Source: Stieleria varia (lineage in GTDB: Bacteria; Planctomycetota; Planctomycetia; Pirellulales; Pirellulaceae). From it: a stretch of 64,000 nucleotides of DNA. The notes beneath the pieces were generated by a model. That model was not told the origin of the DNA. It searched no databases and saw only the letters and a list, made by a program, of their open reading frames with translations. The translations under genes and the position numbers were made by a program. This document shows, one piece after another, positions 45,353-53,972 of this stretch. The stretch lies in the NCBI RefSeq assembly GCF_038443385.1, contig NZ_CP151726.1:6758001-6822000 (forward strand), in the 5' to 3' direction. How positions within the stretch are numbered: the first letter of the stretch is position 1; every line of letters starts with the position of its first letter.

Positions 45353-46402
45353 ATGAGACAGGTACGATATGGCACTCGATTCGAAAATCGACGCGTCAGC
45401 AGGACGCGAGCTGCTGGATTCACACTGGTCGAGTTGCTGGTGGTGATTGCCATCATCGGAATTTTGGTGGGGCTCTTGTTGCCAGCCGTGCAGGCCGCCC
45501 GGGAAGCCGCCCGTCGGATGAGCTGTCAAAATAACCTGCATCAAATCAGCTTGGCGATTCACAACTACGAATCGTCTACCAAACGCCTACCGCCGGCCTG
45601 GACGAAACCGTCTCAGTCAGGTGATGGATGGTCCGCACAAGCAAGGTTGCTGCCGTACATCGAAGCGATCGCGTTGGCGTCGGCGGTTGATTTTTCTGCC
45701 GGGTACGGCGACGCGATGATCACGGTAGACGGCGCACAGACTCGAGTAGCGGGCTTTCGCGTGCCGCCCTATTTGTGTCCGAGCGAGATCAATGACCGTG
45801 GGCGCTATGACTCTAGCGGAAACCCTGAGCATTTTCCTCTCAGCTACTGCTACAACGCCGGCCCATGGTTTGTGATGGATCCTGTCACCGAAGTGGTCGG
45901 TGAAGGTACGTTCTTGCCCGGGCGTTGGACTCGATTTCGAGATGTACTGGATGGATTGAGCAACACACTGGCGTTTGCTGAAGTCAAAGCCATGACCCCC
46001 TATCTGCGTGACGCGGAGTTGCCGGGCAACTTGGCAATGCCTACCGAGCCGAGTGAGATTTGCACGCTGGGTGGTTCGTTCAAACTGGACACGGGGCACA
46101 CCGAGTGGGTGGACGGACGAACCCATCAAACCGGATTCACGACGACCTTCACGCCCAATCGCAAGATCTTGTGCACGCAAAGCAACAACGAGTACGACGT
46201 CGATTTCACAAACATCCGTGAAGGGCGAACGACAACGGCCCGGACCTATGCCGCAGTGACCTCTCGCAGCTATCACCAAGGCGGAGTGGGCGTGACCCTG
46301 ATGGATGGTTCGGTGCGATTCGTCAGCGATTCGATCGATCTGCAACTTTGGCAAGACCTCTCCACGCGAGCAGGCCACGAACACGTGACAGTCCCCGACT
46401 GA
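45353..46402 (+). CDS. DUF1559-family pseudopilin-like protein
   Basis: 349 residues from the ATG at 45353; a TTG 24 bases upstream is less likely. The type IV pilin/pseudopilin signal is GFTLVELLVVIAIIGILVGLLLP (cleavage after the Gly at about residue 22), followed by AVQAAREAARRMSC, the family's standard continuation, with NNLHQISLAIHNYES. The C-terminus GGVGVTLMDGSVRFVSDSIDLQLWQDLSTRAG is the H-X9-DG-type ending of DUF1559 proteins. Planctomycetes carry dozens of these, thought to be secretion- or surface-associated pseudopilins. No secretion machinery genes adjoin it. Confidence 0.93.
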   Translation: MRQVRYGTRFENRRVSRTRAAGFTLVELLVVIAIIGILVGLLLPAVQAAREAARRMSCQNNLHQISLAIHNYESSTKRLPPAWTKPSQSGDGWSAQARLLPYIEAIALASAVDFSAGYGDAMITVDGAQTRVAGFRVPPYLCPSEINDRGRYDSSGNPEHFPLSYCYNAGPWFVMDPVTEVVGEGTFLPGRWTRFRDVLDGLSNTLAFAEVKAMTPYLRDAELPGNLAMPTEPSEICTLGGSFKLDTGHTEWVDGRTHQTGFTTTFTPNRKILCTQSNNEYDVDFTNIREGRTTTARTYAAVTSRSYHQGGVGVTLMDGSVRFVSDSIDLQLWQDLSTRAGHEHVTVPD

Positions 46403-46470
46403 TCCACCATCTTGGACGAAAATCGACCATCATTTGAATGTCGGTTCTCTCGATGTGCTTCGTCGGCAAT

Positions 46471-46502
46471 TCGATAGCCACGAAGATCTTCGTGGCTATC
46501 GA
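46471..46502. terminator. 32-base perfect palindrome downstream of the pseudopilin gene
   Basis: The arms TCGATAGCCACGAAGA and TCTTCGTGGCTATCGA pair without a loop. It lies 69 bases after the pseudopilin stop and 79 bases before the sigma-54 site. As RNA it would form a strong hairpin and could end the upstream transcript; as DNA it could be a dyad protein site or another small repeat. Confidence 0.5.
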
Positions 46503-46580
46503 TCTCGGATCCAATAGACGCTCACATGGCAGGACGCTTTATACGCAAATCGCATGCGTGATTTCACGCGGATTGGGCAA

Positions 46581-46596
46581 TGGCACGCATGTTGCA
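46581..46596 (+). promoter_or_regulatory. Sigma-54 promoter upstream of the antiporter gene
   Basis: TGGCACGCATGTTGCA fits the sigma-54 consensus TGGCACG-N4-TTGCA at every defined base, with GG and GC separated by the required 10 bases. The predicted transcript start is near 46607, about 45 bases before the ATG at 46652. Confidence 0.8.
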
Positions 46597-46651
46597 GTAG
46601 CTTGAGTGAACACTTGCGTCCGTCTTCTCATTCCAGCAATCTGCCCTTGGA

Positions 46652-47752
46652 ATGCTACGTCAGAGTGCAGTAGAGGATTTCAACGAACACGCTTTCATGG
46701 ACTTTTCCGACAACAGCATCGGAGTCAACTTTGTCGTCTTCGCTTTCGGTGCGTTGCTGGTGTGGGGCGCTGGTACCAAACTCAGCAAGTACGTTGATTT
46801 GTTTGCCGATCGAACAGGATTAGGTAAAGCGTTCGCCGGTGCGTTGTTGCTCGGTGGTGCGACGAGTTTACCGGAACTGGCGACAACACTCACCGCGTCT
46901 TACTCTGGAGCGGCCGAACTCGCAGCGACGAATTTGTTGGGCGGTGTCGTGATGCAGATTGCGGTTCTCGCTTTGATCGACGCCTTCGTATTGCGTGGCC
47001 GACCGTTGACTCTTTTCTCGCCCAAGTCTTCGCTGCTGATGGCGGGTATCATGCTGATCGGACTCATCGCCCTCGCCTCCGCTGCCGTCGCCAGTGGTGA
47101 ACTGCTCGCTTGGTCAGGAGTTGGAATCTGGCCGGTCGCACTGTTCGCAGCCTACTTGCTTTCGATGGGAGTGATCTACCGATACGAAGGCGATCCACGA
47201 TGGGAACCACGTGGCGAGATCGCTCAGCCACCTGAGTCGGCTCGGGACTTGAAAGACGCCCACAGACACGCCTTCCAGGAGACCTCCACTGCTCAGCTGG
47301 TTGGCTACTTTCTGGTGGCGTCCGTCGTGGTCTTGGTGGGAGGAGTCCTGGTCGCCAAGACCGGCGAAGCGATCGCTGAACAAACGGGCGTTGGCCAAAG
47401 TATCATTGGCGCGACCTTGGTTGCGTTCGCAACCAGCTTGCCGGAAGTCAGCACGACGTACTCGGCAGTGCGTTTCGGTGCATACAGCATGGCCGCGGCG
47501 AACATCTTGGGCACCAACAGCTTGGAGATCGCGCTCTTCCTGCCCGCAGAGCTCGCCTATCGAGGTGGAGCCATTTTCGATGCGATGCAGCCGTCTGCCT
47601 CATTCCTGGCTGCAATTGGAATCGTCGTGACAAGCCTCTATCTATGGGGAATCCTAGAGCGCCGAGACCGCACTGTGTTGGGCATGGGAGTAGACTCACT
47701 GGCTGTGTTGATAGTTTACATCGGTGGAATGGCGATCTATTGGATGCTGTGA
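46652..47752 (+). CDS. Calcium/cation antiporter (CaCA family)
   Basis: 366 residues from the ATG at 46652; the ATG at 46700 (MDFSDNSIGVNF) is an alternative. Two inverted repeats with the alpha motifs of this family: GGATSLPELATTLTASYSGAAELAATNLLGG in the first half and ATLVAFATSLPEVSTTYSAVRFG...ANILGTNSLEIALFLP in the second. About ten helices and a charged cytoplasmic loop (residues ~175-210). It exchanges calcium, or another divalent cation, for sodium or protons across the inner membrane. Its promoter matches sigma-54 perfectly, so expression probably depends on an enhancer-binding activator. Confidence 0.9.
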   Translation: MLRQSAVEDFNEHAFMDFSDNSIGVNFVVFAFGALLVWGAGTKLSKYVDLFADRTGLGKAFAGALLLGGATSLPELATTLTASYSGAAELAATNLLGGVVMQIAVLALIDAFVLRGRPLTLFSPKSSLLMAGIMLIGLIALASAAVASGELLAWSGVGIWPVALFAAYLLSMGVIYRYEGDPRWEPRGEIAQPPESARDLKDAHRHAFQETSTAQLVGYFLVASVVVLVGGVLVAKTGEAIAEQTGVGQSIIGATLVAFATSLPEVSTTYSAVRFGAYSMAAANILGTNSLEIALFLPAELAYRGGAIFDAMQPSASFLAAIGIVVTSLYLWGILERRDRTVLGMGVDSLAVLIVYIGGMAIYWML

Positions 47753-47789
47753 CTCAGGCATCCCATGCAATCCGCAAATGACAAGTGGC

Positions 47790-49958
47790 TCATGGTGTCA
47801 CTCCCCAAGCCTCTTTCACAACCCTGGCACCCTCTGGGTCCGTTTCCAGCAATTCTGTTCGGTCAAAGGGAAAGAAATCGTTCTTCGAGAAATACGCTTC
47901 GCTCAACTCCGCAAAGTACTCTTTGTGATTGCTCAATGCGTACGCCCGATCGGGCCTGCGATTCCCGTTGGCATCCTGTCTCAACACGGATTCGTACTTG
48001 CCACTGGCCACCGCCCGGTCGAACACCTTGCGGATCTCGGCATGGTCAAACCCCAACACGCGATCATGAAAGGCATGGGCCAATTCGTGCAGCGCAAAGT
48101 TGGGCATGCGACGCGACTCTGCTTCAAAAATCTCGACGTTGGAAAACTCCACGCCCCGGGCCATGATTTCGCTACGTCCGTTCTCCCGCAGCCATTGAGG
48201 GCTCGGATGGTATTCCGCGCGTGCGCCGGTGTTGGGATACTTCGGCGAAAACCAAAGATCCACTTTCTGCAATTCTGCGACCGCGTCCTTGGGCAACTTC
48301 TGTTTGATCTCTTTCAGTTGAACCGTCAGCAATTCCATTGCACGCCCTAGCTTCTTTCGCGAAGCGTCGTCCTTTGTCAGTCTTGGGTTCACGTGCACAC
48401 GCCACCCCACCACCTTGCGTTGAAGCCATTCGGGCTCCGCGGTGTCATTTGTCTTCGCGAGGACGACATGTTCGGATGCCGCTTCGCGTAGCTTGATCAG
48501 CTCTGAACGGTGTTTGGGAACAACTGCCAGATTGTGCCATTCATTGGGGTCAGCGATGACGTCATAAAGTTCCTCGTCACCGTTGTCGTATCGAATGTAT
48601 CGCCAGCGATTGGTCCTCAAAGTAACGTTGCCTTCGTCGAACAGAGTAACAACGGCGCGATTCGTCTCAAGTCCTGGGTTCTTGAGCAGCGGCAGCAGCG
48701 ACTGACCGTGCAAATCCTTGGGCGAATTGATACCACACGCATCCGTGAGCGTCGGAAACAGATCCAGCAAACTGACGGGTTGGTCGCATCGGCTGCCTGC
48801 TTCGGCAAACTGAGCGGCGATCGCCGATGGTGGCACGATGATCAGGGGCACACGCGTGGATCGTTCCCAAGGCGTCCATTTCCCCCAGTGTTCTTTCTCG
48901 CCAAGATGCCAACCGTGATCGGTCCACAACACGATCCAGGTGTTCTCGCTTTGCCGGGATCGTTTCAGAGAACTGACCAGTCGTCCGACCTGTTCATCGA
49001 CGAAAGTCGTGCATGCCAAGTAGGACTTCACTGCCTGACGCCACTGATTGCTACGGACCACCGTCGCGTGGCTGCCTGCCGTGACGGCTTCGATTGCCCA
49101 CCGACGCCCGGTCGGGCTCAAGTCATCAAGATCACCATCCAAGGTGGGAGGCAGTTGTATGTCGACGTTTTCGAATCGTTCAAAGTACTTTGCAGGTGCC
49201 CACAAGGGGATGTGGGGTCGATAGTAACCGACGCCCATGAAGAACGGCTTGTCATGCTGCTTGCTCAGTTGTTCGATGGCCCAGTCGGTGATCTTGACGT
49301 CACCCATTTCAGAATCGGCAACCGCCATCGGTCCCCAATCGAACGACTCTCCTTCTTTGGTATCCGGATTGCGATCCGATGGCACGCTATTGAGTGGCAG
49401 CGTGACGGTTCTGCCATCACTGAGAGTCGCAACATGCTTCGGCGCATCCGTTTTCTTTGTCGGCAACTCGTCGGCGGTGTACCGGACAGCTTCGCGCGTC
49501 AGAGGGCTCCAACGCTGTTCGGTGTTGTAGAACTTCTCGAACAGTTTTGCATTGTCCCCGGTGCCGTGATTGATCTTTCCGGTGCCCAGGGTCGCGTATC
49601 CGGCGTCGCGAAAAACGCCAGGCAGGTGATCGATCTGCGGTTTGGCTTGCAACAATCGGGGACTGTCGTTGGACCACACACCGGTGCTTGCAGGACGACG
49701 TCCGCTCAGCAAGGCGGCACGGGATGGATTGCATGCAGGGGAGACACAGTGGGCATTGGTGAACAGAATCCCGGCCTCTGCCAAAGCGTCGATGTTGGGA
49801 GTCAAGGCCTGAGGGTGCCCGTTCAAGCAGCCGATCCAATCGTTCAGGTCGTCAATCGCAATGAACAGAACGTTGGGTTTTTCTGCTGCCGATGAGGCAG
49901 CAGGCAAGCCAACGGGAAACAAAAGCAGTATGATCGCAGCCGCAATCCGAGACTTCAT
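47790..49958 (-). CDS. Sulfatase fused to a C-terminal HExxH metallopeptidase-like domain
   Basis: 722 residues from the ATG at 49958, with GGTGAG upstream; the frame runs open to 50204 antisense to the next gene. Signal peptide MKSRIAAAIILLLFPVGLPAA, then an S1-type sulfatase: FIAIDDLNDWIGCLNG (metal Asp pair), SPACNPSRAALLSGRRP with C-x-P-S-R for formylglycine, WTDHGWHLGEKEHWGKWT, DLFPTLTDACG. The sulfatase part ends near residue 480. The last ~225 residues hold VNPRLTKDDASRKKLGRAME..., a zinc site ALHELAHAFHDRVLGFDH (HExxH) and NHKEYFAELSEAYFSKNDFFPF, a pattern of a separate metallohydrolase family often seen as stand-alone exported proteins. The enzyme should be periplasmic or outer-membrane-associated and need a formylglycine-generating enzyme, not visible here. 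Confidence 0.88.
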   Translation of the reverse strand: MKSRIAAAIILLLFPVGLPAASSAAEKPNVLFIAIDDLNDWIGCLNGHPQALTPNIDALAEAGILFTNAHCVSPACNPSRAALLSGRRPASTGVWSNDSPRLLQAKPQIDHLPGVFRDAGYATLGTGKINHGTGDNAKLFEKFYNTEQRWSPLTREAVRYTADELPTKKTDAPKHVATLSDGRTVTLPLNSVPSDRNPDTKEGESFDWGPMAVADSEMGDVKITDWAIEQLSKQHDKPFFMGVGYYRPHIPLWAPAKYFERFENVDIQLPPTLDGDLDDLSPTGRRWAIEAVTAGSHATVVRSNQWRQAVKSYLACTTFVDEQVGRLVSSLKRSRQSENTWIVLWTDHGWHLGEKEHWGKWTPWERSTRVPLIIVPPSAIAAQFAEAGSRCDQPVSLLDLFPTLTDACGINSPKDLHGQSLLPLLKNPGLETNRAVVTLFDEGNVTLRTNRWRYIRYDNGDEELYDVIADPNEWHNLAVVPKHRSELIKLREAASEHVVLAKTNDTAEPEWLQRKVVGWRVHVNPRLTKDDASRKKLGRAMELLTVQLKEIKQKLPKDAVAELQKVDLWFSPKYPNTGARAEYHPSPQWLRENGRSEIMARGVEFSNVEIFEAESRRMPNFALHELAHAFHDRVLGFDHAEIRKVFDRAVASGKYESVLRQDANGNRRPDRAYALSNHKEYFAELSEAYFSKNDFFPFDRTELLETDPEGARVVKEAWGVTP

Positions 49959-50007
49959 GGATAACTCACCGGGTTGATAGAAACCAAGAGACAGGAGCAC
50001 CATTCTA

Positions 50008-50718
50008 GTGAAACCGATCGTACAGATCTCGTTGGACTTGACGAATATTGATGAAGCCTTGCAAACGGCTGAGATGGCACTGCGAGCCGGTGTCGATTGG
50101 CTCGAAGCGGGAACGCCCCTGATTTTGGCGGAAGGGCTACACGGAGTCCGGAAGCTCAGGGAAGCGTTTCCGACGACTCCCATCGTCGCTGACCTCAAGA
50201 CCATGGACGGGGGCTATCTGGAAGCCGAGATGATGGCGGGCGCTGGTGCCACGCATGTGGTCGTCATGGCTGCGGCGCACGATGAAACGATCAAGTGTGT
50301 GGTCAAGGCGGGTAAGGATTTCGGCTGCCAAGTGATGGGCGACAACATGGTGTGCCCCGACATGGTCCAAGGGGCGCGACGCCTGGAGTCATTGGGATGC
50401 GATTTCATCATTCACCACATCGGATACGACGAACGTCGCGGCATCGCAGCGGCCGGATTGCGGATGCCAAGCCCGCTGGATCAACTACGTGATGTCGTCG
50501 CCGCCGTCTCGATTCCCGTCCAAGCCGTCGGCGGTCTGTCACTGGAACAGGCCATCGAGTGCCCCAGTCACGGCGCCCCGCTGGTTGTCTTGGGGGCCCC
50601 CCTGACGATCGACGCCGATGCATTCAAGACGGCCGACGGTGACCTGGAGTCATCACTACGCCTGATTTGCGACGCGGTGCATGCACAGCAAGTCGCTAAA
50701 ATCGGTCGCCAAGATTGA
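50008..50718 (+). CDS. 3-hexulose-6-phosphate synthase-type enzyme (OMP decarboxylase superfamily)
   Basis: 236 residues with GTG start, AGGAG nine bases upstream. TIM-barrel segments of the HPS/KGPDC group: QISLDLTNIDEAL, AGVDWLEAGTPLI, IVADLKTMDGGYLEAEMM (D-x-K-x-x-D metal and catalytic set), ATHVVVMAAAHD, and GGLSLEQAI near the end. HPS condenses formaldehyde with ribulose 5-phosphate; KGPDC decarboxylates 3-keto-gulonate 6-phosphate. The sequence alone does not decide. There is no adjacent PHI isomerase. An MDR dehydrogenase follows 50 bases downstream, so a sugar-phosphate or ketose route is as likely as C1 metabolism. Divergent from the sulfatase with only 49 bases between the starts. 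Confidence 0.82.
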   Translation: MKPIVQISLDLTNIDEALQTAEMALRAGVDWLEAGTPLILAEGLHGVRKLREAFPTTPIVADLKTMDGGYLEAEMMAGAGATHVVVMAAAHDETIKCVVKAGKDFGCQVMGDNMVCPDMVQGARRLESLGCDFIIHHIGYDERRGIAAAGLRMPSPLDQLRDVVAAVSIPVQAVGGLSLEQAIECPSHGAPLVVLGAPLTIDADAFKTADGDLESSLRLICDAVHAQQVAKIGRQD

Positions 50719-50768
50719 TCGACCTACGATTTGCTCCATCACCCTCCCACCTGAAATGATCTGTCGCC

Positions 50769-51797
50769 ATGAAAACGCCCGCCGTTGTTAACTTTGCCCC
50801 CGAACCCCACAGCGTCGAACTACGCGAAATCGAGATTCCTGAAATCGGTGCCGACGATGTGCTGATCGAAGTCGCCAATGTTGGTGTGTGCGGCAGCGAC
50901 CTGCACCAATGGACGGCAAACCATTCTTGGCCGGTCAACTATCCCGTGGTACTGGGGCATGAATTTGGCGGAACGATTACCCAATGCGGCGAGAACGTCA
51001 CCCAATGGTCGGTCGGTAGCCGAGTGGTCAGCGAAACCGCCGCCATCATCAACCCCGATGATCCGATGACGCGTCGCGGCTTGTACAACTTGGACCGCTC
51101 TCGCAAAGGATTCGGGTACGGCACTGACGGCGCGATGACGCGGTATGTTCGCGTCCCGTCACGAATTTTGCATCACGTCCCCGACAACCTGCCGATGCAT
51201 CATGCCTGTCTGACCGAACCCTGTTGCGTCGCGTATAACGCCGTCGTCAAGAATGGCGGGATCGAACCTGGAGATCGCATCCTGGTACTCGGCCCCGGCA
51301 CGATCGGTATCCTCTGTGCCGCCATGGCCAAACTATGCGGAGCACAGGTCGCCATTGTGGGCTTACCCAACGACAAGCCACGTCTGGACATCGCAAAGCA
51401 ATATGGATGCGAGACGATCGTCGGCAATCCGGTGGATTGGGCGTGCCAGCGTGACGGCCTGGGCTGCGATGGCGTCGTCGACGCCGCCGGCAGTAGTGCC
51501 ACGCTCCGCATCGCCATCGACTGTGTTCGTCCCGCGGGCTGGATCAGCAAAGTCGGCTGGGGGCCCGAGCCGCTCGGGTTCAGCATCGATCCGCTGGTCC
51601 AAAAAAATGTTCGTTTGCAAGGTAGCTTCAGCCACAACTGGCCGATCTGGGAGCGCGTGATCGAACTGCTCAGCAGCGGACAACTCGACGTCGAACCGAT
51701 CGTGGGCGGCGTTTGGCCCATCGAACAATGGCAGACCGCGTTCGAGAAAATGCACCACGGCGAGATCGTCAAAGCCGTCTTGCAACCATCTGTTTGA
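50769..51797 (+). CDS. Zinc-type alcohol/polyol dehydrogenase (MDR superfamily)
   Basis: 342 residues. The GroES-like domain contains VGVCGSDLHQW (catalytic zinc Cys) and GHEFGGTI; the nucleotide-binding domain reads ILVLGPGTIGILCAAMAKLCGAQVAIVGLP (GxGxxG) with a Pro-Asn ending that suggests NAD rather than NADP. The four structural-zinc cysteines of the classical family are missing around residues 95-115. Polyol or sugar dehydrogenases such as sorbitol and L-threonine dehydrogenase are the nearest types. It follows the HPS-type gene by 50 bases, so they likely work in one pathway. Confidence 0.85.
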   Translation: MKTPAVVNFAPEPHSVELREIEIPEIGADDVLIEVANVGVCGSDLHQWTANHSWPVNYPVVLGHEFGGTITQCGENVTQWSVGSRVVSETAAIINPDDPMTRRGLYNLDRSRKGFGYGTDGAMTRYVRVPSRILHHVPDNLPMHHACLTEPCCVAYNAVVKNGGIEPGDRILVLGPGTIGILCAAMAKLCGAQVAIVGLPNDKPRLDIAKQYGCETIVGNPVDWACQRDGLGCDGVVDAAGSSATLRIAIDCVRPAGWISKVGWGPEPLGFSIDPLVQKNVRLQGSFSHNWPIWERVIELLSSGQLDVEPIVGGVWPIEQWQTAFEKMHHGEIVKAVLQPSV

Positions 51798-51863
51798 ACG
51801 GAGATTTGCTCGGCCTACGTTGAGTCGTGTCCTGGATTGTTCATCAGCCGCTGCCGCAAACGG

Positions 51864-53234
51864 TTATTGAGTTTCAGAATCAACCACCACCGGTTTGAGC
51901 TTCAAATGGCTTTGACCAATTGCCCGCGAAGTACTGTGAACATATCGCCGCGCGGTCCCGACCGAATTGGTCATACGCTCCGCAAAGACATAGCCACTGG
52001 GAACAACGACAATCCCCGCAGGTGAGACATAAAACCTCCTGGCGTCACGATCGGGATCAACGCCGATGGTTTCCCCAGCGGGGATCTGAACGCGTTTGTC
52101 CACGATACAGTTCCTCAAGATCGCGTTCTGGCCCACCGTGACATCGTGAAATAAGACGGAGTCGTGAACGTTTGCCCCGCGTTCGAATTGGACGTTGGGC
52201 GAGATCACACAGTGCTCGACGTTCGCGCCACAGACTCGCACACCATTGCTCAGCAACGTCTGGCTCACGACACCGGGTCTACCCGATGGATCGTCACAGA
52301 TCATGGCGGGCGGGGCAGCGACATCGTATTTTCGAACCGGCCAATCTTGGCAGTAGAGATCCAGTGGCGGATGCGTCTTCAACAAATCCATGTTGGCGAT
52401 GTAGTACGAGTCGATCGTGCCGACATCACGCCAGTAGGGCTGCACAGTACTCTGACAGGCATCGCTCTGACAGGCATCTTGGCCGTGACAAGCATCTTGC
52501 ATTGGATGGCCGATGACACGGTAGTTGTCGATCATCCGAGGGATCAGGTCCTTTCCAAAATCATGGGAGGAACTCGCGTCGGCGTGATCACGGATCAACT
52601 CCCGAAAAAGTGTCTCCGCACTGAAGACGTAAACTCCCATCGACACCAACGCTTGATCAGGTCTGTCGACGGATGGTTGCGGTTCCGTCGGCTTTTCGTT
52701 GAACTCGTAGACTCGATGATGTCGATCGATCGACATCACACCGAATGCACGAGCATCATCAATGCCGACCTCCATGCACGCGATTGTCACATCAGCACCT
52801 CTTGAGAGATGTTCATGGATCATCTGCGTGTAATCCATGCGGTAAATATGGTCACCCGACAGGACGACGACCATCTTGGCTCCGCTGTTTCGGATCAAGT
52901 CATGGTTCTGATAGATCGCATCGGCCGTTCCCGCGTACCAGGAATCTCCGGTTCGCATCTGCGGTGGGACATCCATGATGTACTCCCCCAGGTCAGGATT
53001 GTAGATTCCCCAGCCATCACGCAAGTGTTTCTGCATCGACAGCGATTTGTACTGAGTCAGCACCAGGACTTGACGCAAACCCGAATGCAAACAATTGCTG
53101 AGTGTGAAATCGATGATGCGATACTGGCCGCCGAAAGGAACCGCCGGCTTGGCCCGGTGCATCGTCAATGGCGCAAGCCGCGAGCCCACGCCACCCGCCA
53201 TGATGAAGGTGAGCGTGTTGGAAAGCACAGTCAT
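51864..53234 (-). CDS. glgC: Glucose-1-phosphate adenylyltransferase
   Basis: 456 residues, start ATG with GGAG nine bases upstream. The nucleotidyltransferase domain shows IMAGGVGSRLAPLTMHRAKPAVPFGG near the N-terminus, DFTLSNCLHSGL, VLSGDHIYRMDY, FNEKPTEP, and YWRDVGTIDSYYIANMDL; the C-terminal beta-helix reads VHDSVLFHDVTVGQNAIL. It makes ADP-glucose for glycogen in the cytoplasm. Oddity: just before YWRDVG there is a Cys-rich insertion with a triple QDAC/SDAC repeat (residues ~255-270), encoded by an imperfect 18-base DNA repeat at about 52450-52500, not seen in ordinary GlgC. Confidence 0.93.
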   Translation of the reverse strand: MTVLSNTLTFIMAGGVGSRLAPLTMHRAKPAVPFGGQYRIIDFTLSNCLHSGLRQVLVLTQYKSLSMQKHLRDGWGIYNPDLGEYIMDVPPQMRTGDSWYAGTADAIYQNHDLIRNSGAKMVVVLSGDHIYRMDYTQMIHEHLSRGADVTIACMEVGIDDARAFGVMSIDRHHRVYEFNEKPTEPQPSVDRPDQALVSMGVYVFSAETLFRELIRDHADASSSHDFGKDLIPRMIDNYRVIGHPMQDACHGQDACQSDACQSTVQPYWRDVGTIDSYYIANMDLLKTHPPLDLYCQDWPVRKYDVAAPPAMICDDPSGRPGVVSQTLLSNGVRVCGANVEHCVISPNVQFERGANVHDSVLFHDVTVGQNAILRNCIVDKRVQIPAGETIGVDPDRDARRFYVSPAGIVVVPSGYVFAERMTNSVGTARRYVHSTSRAIGQSHLKLKPVVVDSETQ

Positions 53235-53270
53235 GGTCAGTCGCTCCGGTAGCGAGTTTCATTTGCCAAG

Positions 53271-53609
53271 TCAAGCTTGCGAACATCGCATGCAGGATGT
53301 TGCGTAGGGCAATAACTCCAGCCGACCGGGATCGATCTCCGCGTTGCAATGTGTACAGATGCCGTATGTCCCCAATTCGATTTGACGCAGCGCGCGATGA
53401 ATTTGCTGGATCTCGGCCAAGTTCGCGTTGCCGATCGACGATAAGACTTCGTCGTCCTCCAACTCCACGGCGCGTTCCTCCCAATCGTCGTTGGTCTTGC
53501 GGGAGAGATCCGAATCGATTCTCTCTGTTCGCGCCACCAGCTCCTGAAGCTTGGACTCCAATTGCTGCCGGGTTCTGTCGAGCGATGCAGCGTCAGCTTG
53601 AGTTTTCAT
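53271..53609 (-). CDS. DksA/TraR-type zinc-finger protein
   Basis: 112 residues. An N-terminal coiled coil (~residues 5-45, LDRTRQQLESKLQELVARTERIDSDL) is followed by an acidic helix and a C4 zinc finger CTHCNAEIDPGRLELLPYATSCMRC, two CxxC pairs. DksA-type proteins enter the RNA polymerase secondary channel and act with ppGpp, but this short form may do otherwise. It is followed on the same strand by glgC 36 bases downstream. Confidence 0.88.
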   Translation of the reverse strand: MKTQADAASLDRTRQQLESKLQELVARTERIDSDLSRKTNDDWEERAVELEDDEVLSSIGNANLAEIQQIHRALRQIELGTYGICTHCNAEIDPGRLELLPYATSCMRCSQA

Positions 53610-53957
53610 GGATCATTTTTGGGGTTGGAGAGAGAGGCAAAGTCTATAAGCCGGTGATAGGCGTGTGGGCAATTCTTATGCCGTGCCTTCATGATTCAGG
53701 AAAACGGCTGATTCACTCATCTCCCTCGGAGTTTTTCACATCACCCACGTGCCATCGCGTACCAAGACGTGCCATGACGCACAGTGCGTACCAATGTGAG
53801 ACCGAGAGTGCGCTTGGGTGTCATGGCCGCAAACACTGCAACATGACACACAGTCTGCCATGCAGTGCAAAAAAACGCATGGTTTCGCGGCGTCTCAGTG
53901 ACGCGGCGCTCCGCAATGATCATCCGCCTTGATCCGGTCCTCATGTCAAAGAAGGAT

Positions 53958-53972
53958 TGGCACGACGATTGC
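53958..53972 (+). promoter_or_regulatory. Sigma-54-type promoter upstream of hsp20
   Basis: TGGCACGACGATTGC has the consensus -24 box TGGCACG, four bases and TTGC, with GG-N10-GC spacing. The predicted transcript start is near 53984, 115 bases before the hsp20 ATG. 23 bases starting at 53961 are repeated exactly at 53984-54006, but the second copy lacks the TGG, so only the first site is complete. Confidence 0.7.

Noticed and set aside
48510-49895. 461-codon frame antisense to the sulfatase-metallopeptidase gene
   Set aside because: Same reason: complete overlap with a well-supported gene and no recognisable fold.
53740-53870. CIRCE or heat-shock operator upstream of hsp20
   Set aside because: Some short repeats are present but no TTAGCACTC-N9-GAGTGCTAA pattern.
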